From the NCBI RefSeq assembly GCF_036409155.1, contig NZ_JAZGLW010000003.1, positions 62,001 to 126,000 on the forward strand: a stretch of 64,000 bases of DNA. The letters are read 5' to 3'. The stretch comes from Mycobacterium sp. 050128. GTDB taxonomy: Bacteria > Actinomycetota > Actinomycetes > Mycobacteriales > Mycobacteriaceae. Made by a program: the position numbers and the translations under genes. Under the pieces are notes generated by a model, which worked only from the letters and a program-made list of their open reading frames with translations, was not told where the DNA came from and ran no database searches. Below, piece after piece: positions 53,854-62,175 of this stretch; position 1 is the stretch's first letter, and every line of letters begins with the position of its first letter.

Positions 53854-53940
53854 TGAGTGCCTTCCTGCTGCGGTCGACTGGGGTGGAGCATACGACAGCG
53901 TTCGCAGCGCGATCGGGACGACAGCTGACAGACTCACGGT

Positions 53941-54309
53941 GTGCCCGAAATCGATTTCGCCTCGGTAGCCCCGATCATTCCCGTTCGAGATCTCGACATC
54001 GCCTTGGATCGTTACCGCCGACTCGGGTTCGATGCCCGCAGCTACGAAGGCCCCGACCGCTACGGCTTCGTCGACCGCGGCTCGGTGTCGATGCACCTCA
54101 GCGAGTGGGCCGAACACGATCCACTGCGCACCGCATCCAGCGTGTACTTCTATGTCAGCGACGCCGACGCCCTTTACGCGGAGTGGGCGGCGCTGAAGGA
54201 TCTCGAGGGCCGCTTGGTGGAACCGGTCGATACGCCTTACGGTTTAAGGGAATTCGCCTACATCGATCCCGACGGGACCTTACACCGGATCGGTTCGCGG
54301 AGAAGTTGA
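53941..54309 (+). CDS. VOC (glyoxalase/bleomycin-resistance-like) protein
   Basis: This encodes 122 residues from a GTG start. The beta-alpha-beta-beta-beta repeats are visible: APIIPVRDLDIALDRYRRLG, DRYGFVDRGSVSMHL, SVYFYVSDADALY and REFAYIDPDGTLHRIG. This is a typical bleomycin-resistance-like small binding protein. Its end overlaps the convergent transporter gene by 30 bases. Confidence 0.88.
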   Translation: MPEIDFASVAPIIPVRDLDIALDRYRRLGFDARSYEGPDRYGFVDRGSVSMHLSEWAEHDPLRTASSVYFYVSDADALYAEWAALKDLEGRLVEPVDTPYGLREFAYIDPDGTLHRIGSRRS

Positions 54310-55191
54310 TCGCACGTCGGTCGGCGCATCGGTGGCCGGGGCTCCAGCGGCCTGGCTTTGCGCCAGCGCCACCGCCGCGGCGATCATCACCGCGACCGAC
54401 ATGCCGAGCACAACCATGCCGACGTGGTTGGTGCTCAACGTCTCGCCCAGCACGATGACGCCGAGCACCGAGCCGACGAGCGGCTCGGCGACCGTCACCG
54501 CGGGCAGCGACGCGGTCAGCGGGCCGGCCCGAAACGCCGACTGCTCCCAGGCCGTCGCGGCGATCCCCAGCACCGCCCACACGTACAACTCGGGCGTTCG
54601 CAACAGCTCCGGAATGCCGCGGCCGAGTTGGTCCACCACGCCCTTCGTCAGCACCGAAAAAAGGCCCCACAGCGCGCCCGACATCAGCCCCAGCAGCAAC
54701 GCGCTGAGCCATCCCGAGGACAAGCGAGCGCCGATCACACACACGATCAGTGCAGGCCCCAGGATTAAGGCCACGATCGTCCATGTCTTGATTGACCCGC
54801 GCGGAATGCCAGCCTGGGGGTTACCGACGGTCACCACCACTGCGACGGCGGCGACGAGCAGGACGGCCCAAATAGCTTGCCAGCGAGATATTTTGCGGTG
54901 ATTCGCCGTGCTGCTGATGAGCAGCGCGAACAGCAGCGAAGTCACCGACAGTGCCTGCACGAGAACCACCGAACCCAGGCCGAGCGCCGCAGCCTGCAGC
55001 CCGAACCCGGCGGCGGCCACGAGACTGCCTAGCCACCAACGGCGATCGCGCAGCAGCCGATGGAAGAGCGCCGGGGTGCTGACCGGTTTGTCGGTGACCT
55101 GCCGAGCGGATCGCTGTTCTAGGACGTCTCCGATGCCGATCATCAGGGCAGCCGCCAATGCGAGCAGCACCGCGATTCCGGTGGTATTCAT
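54280..55191 (-). CDS. EamA/DMT-family transporter
   Basis: This encodes 303 residues with about ten hydrophobic helices in two homologous halves: ALAAALMIGIGDVLEQRSARQ, GLGSVVLVQALSVTSLLFALL, ALLLGLMSGALWGLFSVLTK, then VTVAEPLVGSVLGVIVLGETL. The duplicated EamA pattern and basic loops fit drug/metabolite exporters of the DMT superfamily. The substrate is unknown. It is 12 bases upstream of a DoxX-like gene on the same strand, so they are probably co-transcribed. Confidence 0.88.
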   Translation of the reverse strand: MNTTGIAVLLALAAALMIGIGDVLEQRSARQVTDKPVSTPALFHRLLRDRRWWLGSLVAAAGFGLQAAALGLGSVVLVQALSVTSLLFALLISSTANHRKISRWQAIWAVLLVAAVAVVVTVGNPQAGIPRGSIKTWTIVALILGPALIVCVIGARLSSGWLSALLLGLMSGALWGLFSVLTKGVVDQLGRGIPELLRTPELYVWAVLGIAATAWEQSAFRAGPLTASLPAVTVAEPLVGSVLGVIVLGETLSTNHVGMVVLGMSVAVMIAAAVALAQSQAAGAPATDAPTDVRSTSPRTDPV

Positions 55192-55203
55192 CGAATGCTC
55201 CGG

Positions 55204-55593
55204 TTAGCTGTTGCGCATGATCGTCAACGCCGTGGTGATCATCGGAATCTGAAGCGGTAGCCGGGCGAAGGCGGCGATGCGCATCGGCCACGGCTTGTTC
55301 CACCACAACCGGCACATGTTGACGTTGGCCGGGAACACCCCGATGAACAGCAGGACGGCGGCCAGCGCGGCGAACCGCCGCGTCTGTCGCGGCACCAGCA
55401 GGGCGCCGGTGGCAATCTCGGCGACACCCGATGCGTAGGTGTAGAAGCGCGGATCTCCCGGCAGCTCGACGGGGACGATGGTGTCGAACGGTTTGGGGGC
55501 CAGGAAGTGCACGGTGCCGATACCCATCAACATCGCTGCGACTCGGTATGCGGCGGTCTGGGCCTCACGTTGGGCTACGGGGGTGGTGGTCAT
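55204..55593 (-). CDS. DoxX-like membrane protein
   Basis: This encodes 129 residues from ATG 55593. Four hydrophobic segments (AAYRVAAMLMGIGTVHFL, ASGVAEIATGALLV, FAALAAVLLFIGVFPANVNM, IPMITTALTIM) match the DoxX/DUF-type small four-helix membrane family. It is probably in the cytoplasmic membrane with a redox or stress-linked role, unproven. It lies downstream of the strong hairpin ending the alcohol dehydrogenase unit and just before the EamA gene. Confidence 0.78.
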   Translation of the reverse strand: MTTTPVAQREAQTAAYRVAAMLMGIGTVHFLAPKPFDTIVPVELPGDPRFYTYASGVAEIATGALLVPRQTRRFAALAAVLLFIGVFPANVNMCRLWWNKPWPMRIAAFARLPLQIPMITTALTIMRNS

Positions 55594-55618
55594 GGACTCA
55601 TTGTGCTCACGCCCGGAC

Positions 55619-55679
55619 CGCGAGCGTAGCGCCACGTCGGGATTCCGCCGAATTTTTCACCGTGGCGTTACGCTCGCGG
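55619..55679 (-). terminator. Strong stem-loop terminator after the alcohol dehydrogenase gene
   Basis: Arms at about 55619-55637 and 55661-55679 pair over 19 bp with one mismatch (CCGCGAGCGTAGCGCCACG against its complement). It begins 12 bases after the alcohol dehydrogenase stop (minus strand). The loop shares the core CGGGATT, GCCGA and TTTTTC with the hairpin at 58161-58220, suggesting one family of mycobacterial intrinsic terminators. Confidence 0.7.
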
Positions 55680-55691
55680 CAAAGCGGCGCG

Positions 55692-56822
55692 TCAAATCCT
55701 GTCGGCGTCGGTGAACCGGATGACGCCGCGGATGTTGCGCCCCTCGAGCATGTCGCGATAGCCGTCGTTGACCTGCTCGAGACGGTATTCGCGGGTCACC
55801 ATGTCGTCGAGGTTGATCTGACCCAGTTTGTAGAGCTCGAGGATCGCCGGGATGTCGTGTTGCGGGTTGCCTCCGCCAAAGATGCTGCCCTGCAGACTTT
55901 TCTGAAGTAGCGACAGCCCGGCAAGATTCAGCGTGACGTCGGTGTCCATCACGCCGCCCATCGCGGTGAGGCAGCACACCCCGCCCTTGGCGGTCAGGCC
56001 CATCCAGGATTCGACTTCGCTGCCCTCGGTGCGCCCGACGGTGACGATCACCTTGTGGCACATGAAGCCGCGCGTCACCTCCGCGATTCGGCCGAAGGCG
56101 CTGGCGACATCGGCGAAAGCCTCTGTGGCGCCGAACTTCAACGCTTGCTCGCGCTTCCAGTCGAACGGGTCGACTGCGAATACCCTTCGGGCCCCGGCGA
56201 TTCGGGCACCTTGCAATGCGGCGACACCCACACCGCCGATGCCGATGACCGCCACGTCCTCACCGGGTTTGACCGCTGCGCTGCGCACCGCCGAGCCAAA
56301 GCCGGTAGTCACCCCGCAGCCCACCAGGCAGGCGACTTCGAACGGGATCGTCGGATCGACCTTGACCACCGAGGTGTGATGCACCACCACGTACGGCGAG
56401 AAGGTCCCCAGGAGTGACATCGGCAGGACGTTGTGTCCTTTCGCGGTCACCCGATAGGACCCGTCGGATACCGATTGGCCCGACAGCAGGCCCATACCGA
56501 GGTCGCACAGGTTGCGCAGCCCCGTCTGACACGGCTTGCATGTCCCGCACGACGGGATGAACGACATCACCACGTGGTCGCCGACCGCCAGATTCTCGAC
56601 GCCCTCCCCGATCTCGGTGATGATGCCGGCGCCCTCGTGGCCGCCCAGCACCGGAAAGCTCGGGATCGGGAAGTCGCCGGTCAACAGATGTTGATCGGAG
56701 TGGCACAGGCCGGCCGTCTCCAGCTGGACGGTCACCTCACCGCGGCGGGGATCGCCGATCTCGATCTCGTCGATCGACCACGGCTCGTTCAACTCCCAGA
56801 CCAGCGCACCTTTGGTCTTCAA
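55692..56822 (-). CDS. NDMA-dependent (mycofactocin-type) zinc alcohol dehydrogenase
   Basis: This encodes 376 residues. The N-terminus MKTKGALVWELNEPWSIDEI and the zinc ligands (LCHSDQHLL with Cys/His, GHEGAGII, SCGTCKPCQTGLRNLCDLG for the structural zinc) are those of the NDMA-dependent MDR family, in which a bound nicotinamide cofactor is regenerated by mycofactocin rather than released. The Rossmann motif is GIGGVGVAAL. It oxidises alcohols. The mycofactocin genes are not in this window. It is divergent from the thiolase gene. Confidence 0.92.
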   Translation of the reverse strand: MKTKGALVWELNEPWSIDEIEIGDPRRGEVTVQLETAGLCHSDQHLLTGDFPIPSFPVLGGHEGAGIITEIGEGVENLAVGDHVVMSFIPSCGTCKPCQTGLRNLCDLGMGLLSGQSVSDGSYRVTAKGHNVLPMSLLGTFSPYVVVHHTSVVKVDPTIPFEVACLVGCGVTTGFGSAVRSAAVKPGEDVAVIGIGGVGVAALQGARIAGARRVFAVDPFDWKREQALKFGATEAFADVASAFGRIAEVTRGFMCHKVIVTVGRTEGSEVESWMGLTAKGGVCCLTAMGGVMDTDVTLNLAGLSLLQKSLQGSIFGGGNPQHDIPAILELYKLGQINLDDMVTREYRLEQVNDGYRDMLEGRNIRGVIRFTDADRI

Positions 56823-56969
56823 CGGTCGGCCTCCGTCTTTACCCGAAACGCTTAATTGTTAGCGCCGTCACAGAGCCCCGGCGTACCGAATTTAGAGCAT
56901 TACTATTGCCTATACAGTATTTGATACGATTCGCGTCGTCTGACCGCCCACCGCAGCGAGGTTAAGAAC
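56823..56969. promoter_or_regulatory. Divergent promoter of alcohol dehydrogenase and thiolase genes
   Basis: The stretch at about 56898-56930 is unusually AT-rich for this DNA and contains TATACAGTAT, a partial palindrome that could be a TetR-type half-site or a -10 box. It should drive both divergent genes; the regulator is not identified. Confidence 0.35.
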
Positions 56970-58145
56970 ATGGGTACACCTGTCATCGTCGGAGCTGTCC
57001 GGACGGCCATCGGCCGTTCGTTCAAGGGGACGCTGGTCAACACACCGCCGGAGACCCTGATCACCGCGGTGCTTCCGGAGGCGGTCCGCCGGTCCGGCGT
57101 CGACCCAGCCGACATCGACGACATCATCTTCGCCGAATCGCATTACGGCGGTGGAGATTTGGCGCGCTACGCCGCCACCGCTACCGGTCTTGAGCACGTT
57201 CCCGGTCAGTCGGTCAACCGGCACTGCGCGGGCAGCCTGACTGCCATCGGCAATGCCTCGGCGCAGATCGGCTCGGGTATGGAGCGGGTGCTGATCGCCG
57301 GCGGTGTGCAGTCGCTGTCGATGACGCCGCTGACGAACTGGCGCATCCCGGGCCCGGAGCTGAAGTTCGAGGAGCGCTGGATGCCGCCGACGCACGTTGA
57401 GACGCCGGATGCGCCCGCCAAGGACATGTCGATCACCGTCGGTTGGAACACCGCGCAGAGCGTCGGCATCACCCGCGAGGAGATGGACGCCTGGGCCGCT
57501 CGCTCGCACCAGCGCGCCGTCGCGGCCCAGGACGCCGGCAAGTTCGCCGACGAGATCTTGCCGCTGAAGATCACCCAGTTCGACGGCTCGGTCACCGAGT
57601 TCGCCGTCGACGAGCACCCGCGTCGTGACACCACCATCGAGAAGCTCGCCGGCCTGAAGGTGCTGCACCCGGAGATCGAGGGCTTCTCGATCACCGCGGG
57701 CAACAGCAGCGGCACCAACGACGCCGCCGCGGCCGTCGCGCTTGTCGACAGCGACTACGCCAAAGCCAACAAGCTCAACGTGATGGGTACGGTCAAGGCG
57801 TGGGCTGCCGCGGGTGTGCCGGCGCGGGACTGCGGTCTGGGCGCGGTGAAGGTCATCGGCAAGGTGCTGCAGCGGGCCGGCTTGTCGCCGTCGGATGTGG
57901 CGCTGTGGGAGATCAACGAGGCGTTCGCCTCGGTGCCGATCGCGGCCTGCCGGGAGTACGGCCTGGACGAGGAGAAGGTCAACTTCTCCGGTAGTGGCTG
58001 CAGCCTCGGCCACCCCATCGCCGCCTCGGGCGCGCGCATGGTCACGACGCTGGTCTACGAGCTGGCTCGCCGCGGTGGCGGTATCGGTGTTGCCGCTATG
58101 TGCGCGGGCGGTGGCCAGGGCGGCGCCGTCGTCGTCGAGGTCTAA
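56970..58145 (+). CDS. Acetyl-CoA acyltransferase (thiolase)
   Basis: This encodes 391 residues. Active-site residues are intact: nucleophile Cys in VNRHCAGSLTAI (near 90), His in GHPIAASGARM (near 349) and the second Cys in AAMCAGGGQGGA (near 379). It catalyses the last step of beta-oxidation or the reverse condensation. Relation to degradative thiolases is likely, but the exact acyl-CoA is unknown. It is divergent from the mycofactocin-type alcohol dehydrogenase and ends at a bidirectional hairpin. Confidence 0.94.
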   Translation: MGTPVIVGAVRTAIGRSFKGTLVNTPPETLITAVLPEAVRRSGVDPADIDDIIFAESHYGGGDLARYAATATGLEHVPGQSVNRHCAGSLTAIGNASAQIGSGMERVLIAGGVQSLSMTPLTNWRIPGPELKFEERWMPPTHVETPDAPAKDMSITVGWNTAQSVGITREEMDAWAARSHQRAVAAQDAGKFADEILPLKITQFDGSVTEFAVDEHPRRDTTIEKLAGLKVLHPEIEGFSITAGNSSGTNDAAAAVALVDSDYAKANKLNVMGTVKAWAAAGVPARDCGLGAVKVIGKVLQRAGLSPSDVALWEINEAFASVPIAACREYGLDEEKVNFSGSGCSLGHPIAASGARMVTTLVYELARRGGGIGVAAMCAGGGQGGAVVVEV

Positions 58146-58160
58146 GCGAGTTTTCGCTCT

Positions 58161-58220
58161 GCCGAACGTGCTCTGACGGCGGGATTTTGCCGATTTTTTC
58201 GCAGTGAGAGCACGTTCGGC
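58161..58220. terminator. Bidirectional stem-loop between thiolase and exported hypothetical gene
   Basis: GCCGAACGTGCTCT at 58161-58174 pairs perfectly with 58207-58220 (14 bp), and the loop contains GCCGATTTTTTC. It lies between two convergent genes, 15 bases after the thiolase stop, so it can terminate both. The loop resembles that of the hairpin at 55619-55679. Confidence 0.7.
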
Positions 58221-58243
58221 GCGTATGCGGTACCAGAGACGTT

Positions 58244-58864
58244 TCAGTTGCAGAACGTGTAGCCGATGAACTCGGTCTGGCGGGTATCGCTGGGCGAATA
58301 GTTGACGAAGTGCACCGCGGGCATTCCGTTGTACTGAGTGTTGATCGGTTGCGCGTTGGGGGGCGGGACGCCCTTGGGGAAGGCCAGGATCATGTCGCTG
58401 AAAATCTTGAGGCCCACCACGCAGATCGCGTCCGGACGTGGCTTCTGCGCATTCCACGCATGAACGACAACCGGTTCGGTGAGTTGGGTGCCGGTGGCGC
58501 AATTGGGATCGCACAACTTGAAAACGGCGGTTCCGGTCCCGTCGGCGCCCTGCGGTCCCCACGAACTCCATGACATGTCTTGCAGCGCAACGGCAACACC
58601 CGCGCATCCCAGGACAGTGAGCTTCTTCGGACGCGCGCTCGGCTGGACCGACGGGTTGTAGCAGCCCGGAATGGCGTAACTGTCCGGCGGGGCGGGTGGT
58701 TGGCTGGGGGACTGGGCCGTCGTGCTCTGCTGGCCCTGGTTCAGTTTCACGCCGGCGAAGATCAGCACACCCACCAGTAGAAGGGCCACGACGATGCCGA
58801 TCGCCGTCAGCCGCCCCCGCGGAATGTGCCGCAATTCGCCCGTTTCAGAGACGTTGCCGCTCAC
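58244..58864 (-). CDS. Exported uncharacterised protein with N-terminal anchor
   Basis: This encodes 206 residues. One membrane helix (GIVVALLLVGVLIFAGVKL, about 23-41) is preceded by a basic region, suggesting a signal anchor. The extracytoplasmic part has a Gln/Pro/Ser linker and a domain with paired cysteines (AIPGCYNPS with TVLGCAGVA, LCDPNCATG, DAICVVG, ending YTFCN). No family is recognised. It is convergent with the thiolase gene. Confidence 0.6.
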   Translation of the reverse strand: MSGNVSETGELRHIPRGRLTAIGIVVALLLVGVLIFAGVKLNQGQQSTTAQSPSQPPAPPDSYAIPGCYNPSVQPSARPKKLTVLGCAGVAVALQDMSWSSWGPQGADGTGTAVFKLCDPNCATGTQLTEPVVVHAWNAQKPRPDAICVVGLKIFSDMILAFPKGVPPPNAQPINTQYNGMPAVHFVNYSPSDTRQTEFIGYTFCN

Positions 58865-58992
58865 GTTCTCCAGGTTATGTCAGATGCCGACTGCGGGGTG
58901 CCGCCTGTTCAAGCAACATGGCACGGTAAATTTGGTCAACGCTACCAACATAGGGAAGTATTGAGACTCTCGCGACGGGTTAGGAGTAACCG

Positions 58993-59721
58993 ATGAATGA
59001 CCACGCACTGGCTGCGCGTTTGGCCACCGAGGCGGGGCAGCTGTTGCTCGGTGTGCGCGAGGAATTCGCCGACGCCGATGCGAGCGAACGGAAAGCGGCG
59101 GGGGACAAGCGATCCCACGACTTTCTGATGCAAGCGCTCGGCGCCGAGCGGCCCCAGGACGCCGTGCTGTCCGAAGAGGGCGCCGACGACCCGGTGCGGC
59201 TGCGCTCCGAGCGGGTGTGGATCGTCGACCCGCTGGACGGCACGCGGGAATTCTCCGAGCTCGGACGCGACGACTGGGCGGTGCACGTCGCGCTCTGGCA
59301 GGCCGGTGAGCTGGTCGCCGGCGCCGTGGCGCTGCCGGCCCAGGGCATCACGCTGGCGACGCCCGACGTTGCCGCGCCGCCCGCCGCGCCGGCCCAGCCG
59401 CGCATCGTCGTATCACGAACTCGCCCACCCGCTATTGCGTTGGCGGTGCGCGACGCGTTGGACGGCACACTGGTCGAAATGGGTTCTGCCGGGGCAAAAG
59501 TCGCGTCGGTAATTCAGGGGCTGTCGGATGTCTATGTGCACGCCGGCGGACAGTTCGAGTGGGACTCGGCCGCCCCCGTCGCGGTGGCGCGTGCGGCCGG
59601 CTTGCACACCTCCCGCATCGACGGGTCGGCGCTGCTCTACAACCAGGCCGATCCGAAGTTGCCGGATGTGGTGGTCTGCCGCCCCGAGCTTGCGCAAGCG
59701 GTCCTCGCCGTCACCGGTTGA
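58993..59721 (+). CDS. cysQ: CysQ-type 3'-phosphoadenosine phosphatase / inositol-phosphatase-fold enzyme
   Basis: This encodes 242 residues. The metal-binding IVDPLDGTREFSELGRDD is diagnostic of the IMPase superfamily, and the C-terminal WDSAAPVAVARAAG carries the last Asp ligand. The VHVALWQ and RYNQ-like (LLYNQADPKLPDVVVCR) stretches match mycobacterial CysQ. It should remove the 3'-phosphate of PAP or related sugars phosphates in the cytosol, linking to sulfate assimilation. A sulfotransferase-like gene lies 1.1 kb downstream, but on the other strand. Confidence 0.85.
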   Translation: MNDHALAARLATEAGQLLLGVREEFADADASERKAAGDKRSHDFLMQALGAERPQDAVLSEEGADDPVRLRSERVWIVDPLDGTREFSELGRDDWAVHVALWQAGELVAGAVALPAQGITLATPDVAAPPAAPAQPRIVVSRTRPPAIALAVRDALDGTLVEMGSAGAKVASVIQGLSDVYVHAGGQFEWDSAAPVAVARAAGLHTSRIDGSALLYNQADPKLPDVVVCRPELAQAVLAVTG

Positions 59722-59739
59722 CGCCGCCGAACTGATCGA

Positions 59740-59766
59740 GCCCCCAGGTGATCTGCACCTGGGGGC
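59740..59766 (+). terminator. Intrinsic-type terminator after cysQ
   Basis: GCCCCCAGGTG at 59740-59750 pairs perfectly with CACCTGGGGGC at 59756-59766 around a five-base loop. It is 18 bases after the cysQ stop. A short AT run (TGATTATT) follows. Confidence 0.8.
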
Positions 59767-59824
59767 TGATTATTGCGCCCCATGAGGCCTTGACTCATCC
59801 TCATGAGGCCGCAACAATCAGATC

Positions 59825-59839
59825 TTACACCAGATGTAA
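59825..59839. promoter_or_regulatory. Palindromic operator overlapping a consensus promoter
   Basis: TTACACCAGATGTAA has perfect 5-bp inverted half-sites. It is followed at 59845-59850 by TATAAT, a perfect -10 box. A TetR regulator at 63321-63938 is a candidate binder; a related TTACAC element sits at 62118-62132. Confidence 0.5.
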
Positions 59840-59872
59840 CTCTGTATAATCATGTTCCGCGGGAATGGACCA

Positions 59873-60775
59873 GTGACTGATCTCGAGGTGCGACGGCCTA
59901 AGTTCGACTTCACCGACGACGTCCCGTGGGTTTGGCATCCGGAGAACCCCGCCTTTTCCTTCTTCATGAACGCCACGTCGATCATCGCCATCTGTTTCGA
60001 GCAGATGATCGTGGCCGCGGTGCAGGAGGCCAAACCGCGGATGACCGACGCCGATGTGGCAGCGGAGGCGACCGCGTTCTTGCGCCAGGAGGCGCAACAC
60101 TCCAGCTCGCATCGCAAGCATGTCAACGCATTGATCAAGCTCTATCCGGGCCTGCAGCAGACCTTCGACGATGCGATGGCGTGCTTCGACACGCTCACCG
60201 CGACGAAATCGCTCAAATTCCGACTGGCCTACATCGCCGATCTGGAGGCCACCTTCACGCCGTCGTTCAAGCTGATGCTCGACAACGAGGCGACGCTTTT
60301 CCGTCCGGGCGACGATCGAGTGGCGTCATTGTTCTTGTGGCACTTCGTCGAAGAGGTCGAGCACCGCAGCTCGGCACTGGTGATTTACGACGCCGTCGTC
60401 GGCGACAACTGGTATCGCATTCGTGTCTTGCCGGCGGTGGTCAAGCATCTGCTGCGGGTCATGGCCGTCATCGTCGACGGTGTCAACGTGCACGTGCCAC
60501 TAGGCGATCGCAAGGTTGACGCGCGAACGCTGCTTCCCGCCTACGGGGCATGGGAGACTCTCAAACACAAGCTGGCGTCGGGTAGTCGACCGGTTCCGTC
60601 GGCCTTCGCGAGCGTGCCGCGCAAGCAGATACTTGTCGCCGCCGGACGTGTGCTGATGAGCCAAACTCCTTATCACAAACCGGAACACGAGCCGCTGCCG
60701 CAATTCGCCGATCAGTGGTTCGAGCGCTGGAAGCGCGGCGAGGACGTCGTTCGGTGGTACACCGCGGTCGGCTAG
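59873..60775 (+). CDS. Metal-dependent hydrolase (PF10118-type)
   Basis: This encodes 300 residues from GTG 59873. An ATG at 59852 lies immediately after a TATAAT box and would precede the transcript start, so I prefer the GTG. The His/Glu-rich helical core (RQEAQHSSSHRKHV, ADLEATFTPSFKL, LWHFVEEVEHRSSALVIYD) is the diagnostic pattern of the PF10118 metal-dependent hydrolase family, a ferritin-like or di-metal helical fold. The substrate is unknown. It is convergent with the sulfotransferase gene. Its promoter carries a palindromic operator, so a local repressor is likely. Confidence 0.85.
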   Translation: MTDLEVRRPKFDFTDDVPWVWHPENPAFSFFMNATSIIAICFEQMIVAAVQEAKPRMTDADVAAEATAFLRQEAQHSSSHRKHVNALIKLYPGLQQTFDDAMACFDTLTATKSLKFRLAYIADLEATFTPSFKLMLDNEATLFRPGDDRVASLFLWHFVEEVEHRSSALVIYDAVVGDNWYRIRVLPAVVKHLLRVMAVIVDGVNVHVPLGDRKVDARTLLPAYGAWETLKHKLASGSRPVPSAFASVPRKQILVAAGRVLMSQTPYHKPEHEPLPQFADQWFERWKRGEDVVRWYTAVG

Positions 60776-60839
60776 GGAGAGCCGCACGACGTCTCAGTGC
60801 GGTGCGCGATTCAACGAGATCACTTGTCGCGCCAGGCGG

Positions 60840-62111
60840 CTACGCCGAGCTCGCGGCAGCCGGCTTGACGAACCGCTCGACGTAGGGCGCGAACCGCCGA
60901 CGCAGCTCCTCCTTGTCGAGCCCCAGGTCTTCGGGATGGTACTCGACGCGGCCCAGCCGACCGCGCTCATGGCCGGCCAGATACTGTGCCACAGCCTTTC
61001 TCGACTCCTCGGACGGTGAGTAGCCGGCCGTGTCCCAGACACGCTGCGCCATCGCCAGGTCGTCGGCCATGAACTCGTCGAAGCGGACGTCGATGGTGCG
61101 GTCGGCCGGCAGCCGATCATGGTCGCGCATGCACGCGCTGAGCAACTCGTCGATGCGGGTGATCCAGTATTCGGCCACGGTGTGCACGTCGACCTCGTCG
61201 ACGCTCATACGCATGGTGTAGGTCATCATCGTGGCCATCGACACCGCGACGTCGACGGGGTCGCGGTGGGTGACGATGAACGTTGCGTCGGGAAATACGT
61301 TGAGGATGGGGATGAACTGCTCGAGATGTTGCGGCGATTTGAGTACCCAGCGGCGCTGGTAGCCGTCTTGGTGCTGCAGCACCTGCAGCATCATGCGCAG
61401 AAACTGGTAGGCCGGGGTCTGATCGTGCTCGCGCAGGTAGTCGGACCAGCGCGGCAGATGGGTGAGCGTGGTGAAGAAGCCGCTCGAAAAATCCTGCACC
61501 ATCAGCCCGATGTCTTCGTGAATGTGGTCGACCGTCATCTCATGCATCAGCGTGAAGTACGGCATCAGCGTGTTGGAGATGTTGAGGGCGTCGCCGGTGC
61601 GCTGGCGGCGAGGCTCAATGGTGCCTTCCTCGCCGGGGGCGGGCAGTGGCTCCTGGGCTTCCCAGTACGGAAGTGAGCGCAGCGCAGGGTCGGCCGCCAA
61701 CAGACTGTGCAGATGAGTGGTGCCGGTGCGCGGCAGCCCGGCGATCACCATGGGCGCCTCGATGCTGACGTCGAAGATCTCGGGGTGTCGCTTGAGATGG
61801 TCGATGACGCGCAGCCTGCCCTTGAGGAAGGTCAGCATCAGGGAGAACGCGTAGGTGCGGCCGAAGGGGGTCAGCCGCGGTAATTCGTGGAACGCCTCGA
61901 GCAGCACCGCCATCCGCTCCCGATAATCCTGTTCGCCGAAGTCGGTCAAACCCGTCTGCGCAGTGGCTTGTTCATGCAGGGCATCGGTGCTCAACGGACA
62001 GTAGTCGGCCATCGCGGCCATGCCGTCGATGATCGCCTGGGCTTGGGGCGTAAATGTCGGTTTGGCGAGATCGGTGATGTGGATCGCGTCGCTCACATCC
62101 GGACCATACAT
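60840..62111 (-). CDS. Sulfotransferase-family protein
   Basis: This encodes 423 residues from ATG 62111 (GTG 62096 also possible). The PAPS-binding 5'-PSB-like motif APMVIAGLPRTGTTHLHSLL (near 114) and the 3'-PB-like segment (FPDATFIVTHRDPVDVAVSMA, near 285) are those of PF13469-type sulfotransferases, common in mycobacteria. It would transfer sulfate from PAPS to a lipid or metabolite. It is divergent from the DUF1214 gene, so the two and the TetR gene probably form one regulon. Confidence 0.9.
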   Translation of the reverse strand: MYGPDVSDAIHITDLAKPTFTPQAQAIIDGMAAMADYCPLSTDALHEQATAQTGLTDFGEQDYRERMAVLLEAFHELPRLTPFGRTYAFSLMLTFLKGRLRVIDHLKRHPEIFDVSIEAPMVIAGLPRTGTTHLHSLLAADPALRSLPYWEAQEPLPAPGEEGTIEPRRQRTGDALNISNTLMPYFTLMHEMTVDHIHEDIGLMVQDFSSGFFTTLTHLPRWSDYLREHDQTPAYQFLRMMLQVLQHQDGYQRRWVLKSPQHLEQFIPILNVFPDATFIVTHRDPVDVAVSMATMMTYTMRMSVDEVDVHTVAEYWITRIDELLSACMRDHDRLPADRTIDVRFDEFMADDLAMAQRVWDTAGYSPSEESRKAVAQYLAGHERGRLGRVEYHPEDLGLDKEELRRRFAPYVERFVKPAAASSA

Positions 62112-62117
62112 ATGTCG

Positions 62118-62132
62118 TTACACATTTTACAA
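62118..62132. promoter_or_regulatory. Possible operator in the sulfotransferase/DUF1214 divergent promoter
   Basis: TTACACATTTTACAA is an imperfect inverted repeat, starting with the same TTACAC as the operator at 59825. It sits between the divergent starts at 62111 and 62176, an AT-rich island, and is a candidate site for the TetR protein encoded at 63321-63938. Confidence 0.35.
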
Positions 62133-62175
62133 GAGACGTTGTGCTGTATTTTGACGCGCGCTTATGATGCTGCTC

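Noticed and set aside
56910..58607. 565-residue minus-strand open frame
   Set aside because: It is antisense to the thiolase and runs into another gene. Composition is Arg/Asp-rich shadow sequence with no domain; long antisense frames are expected at this GC.
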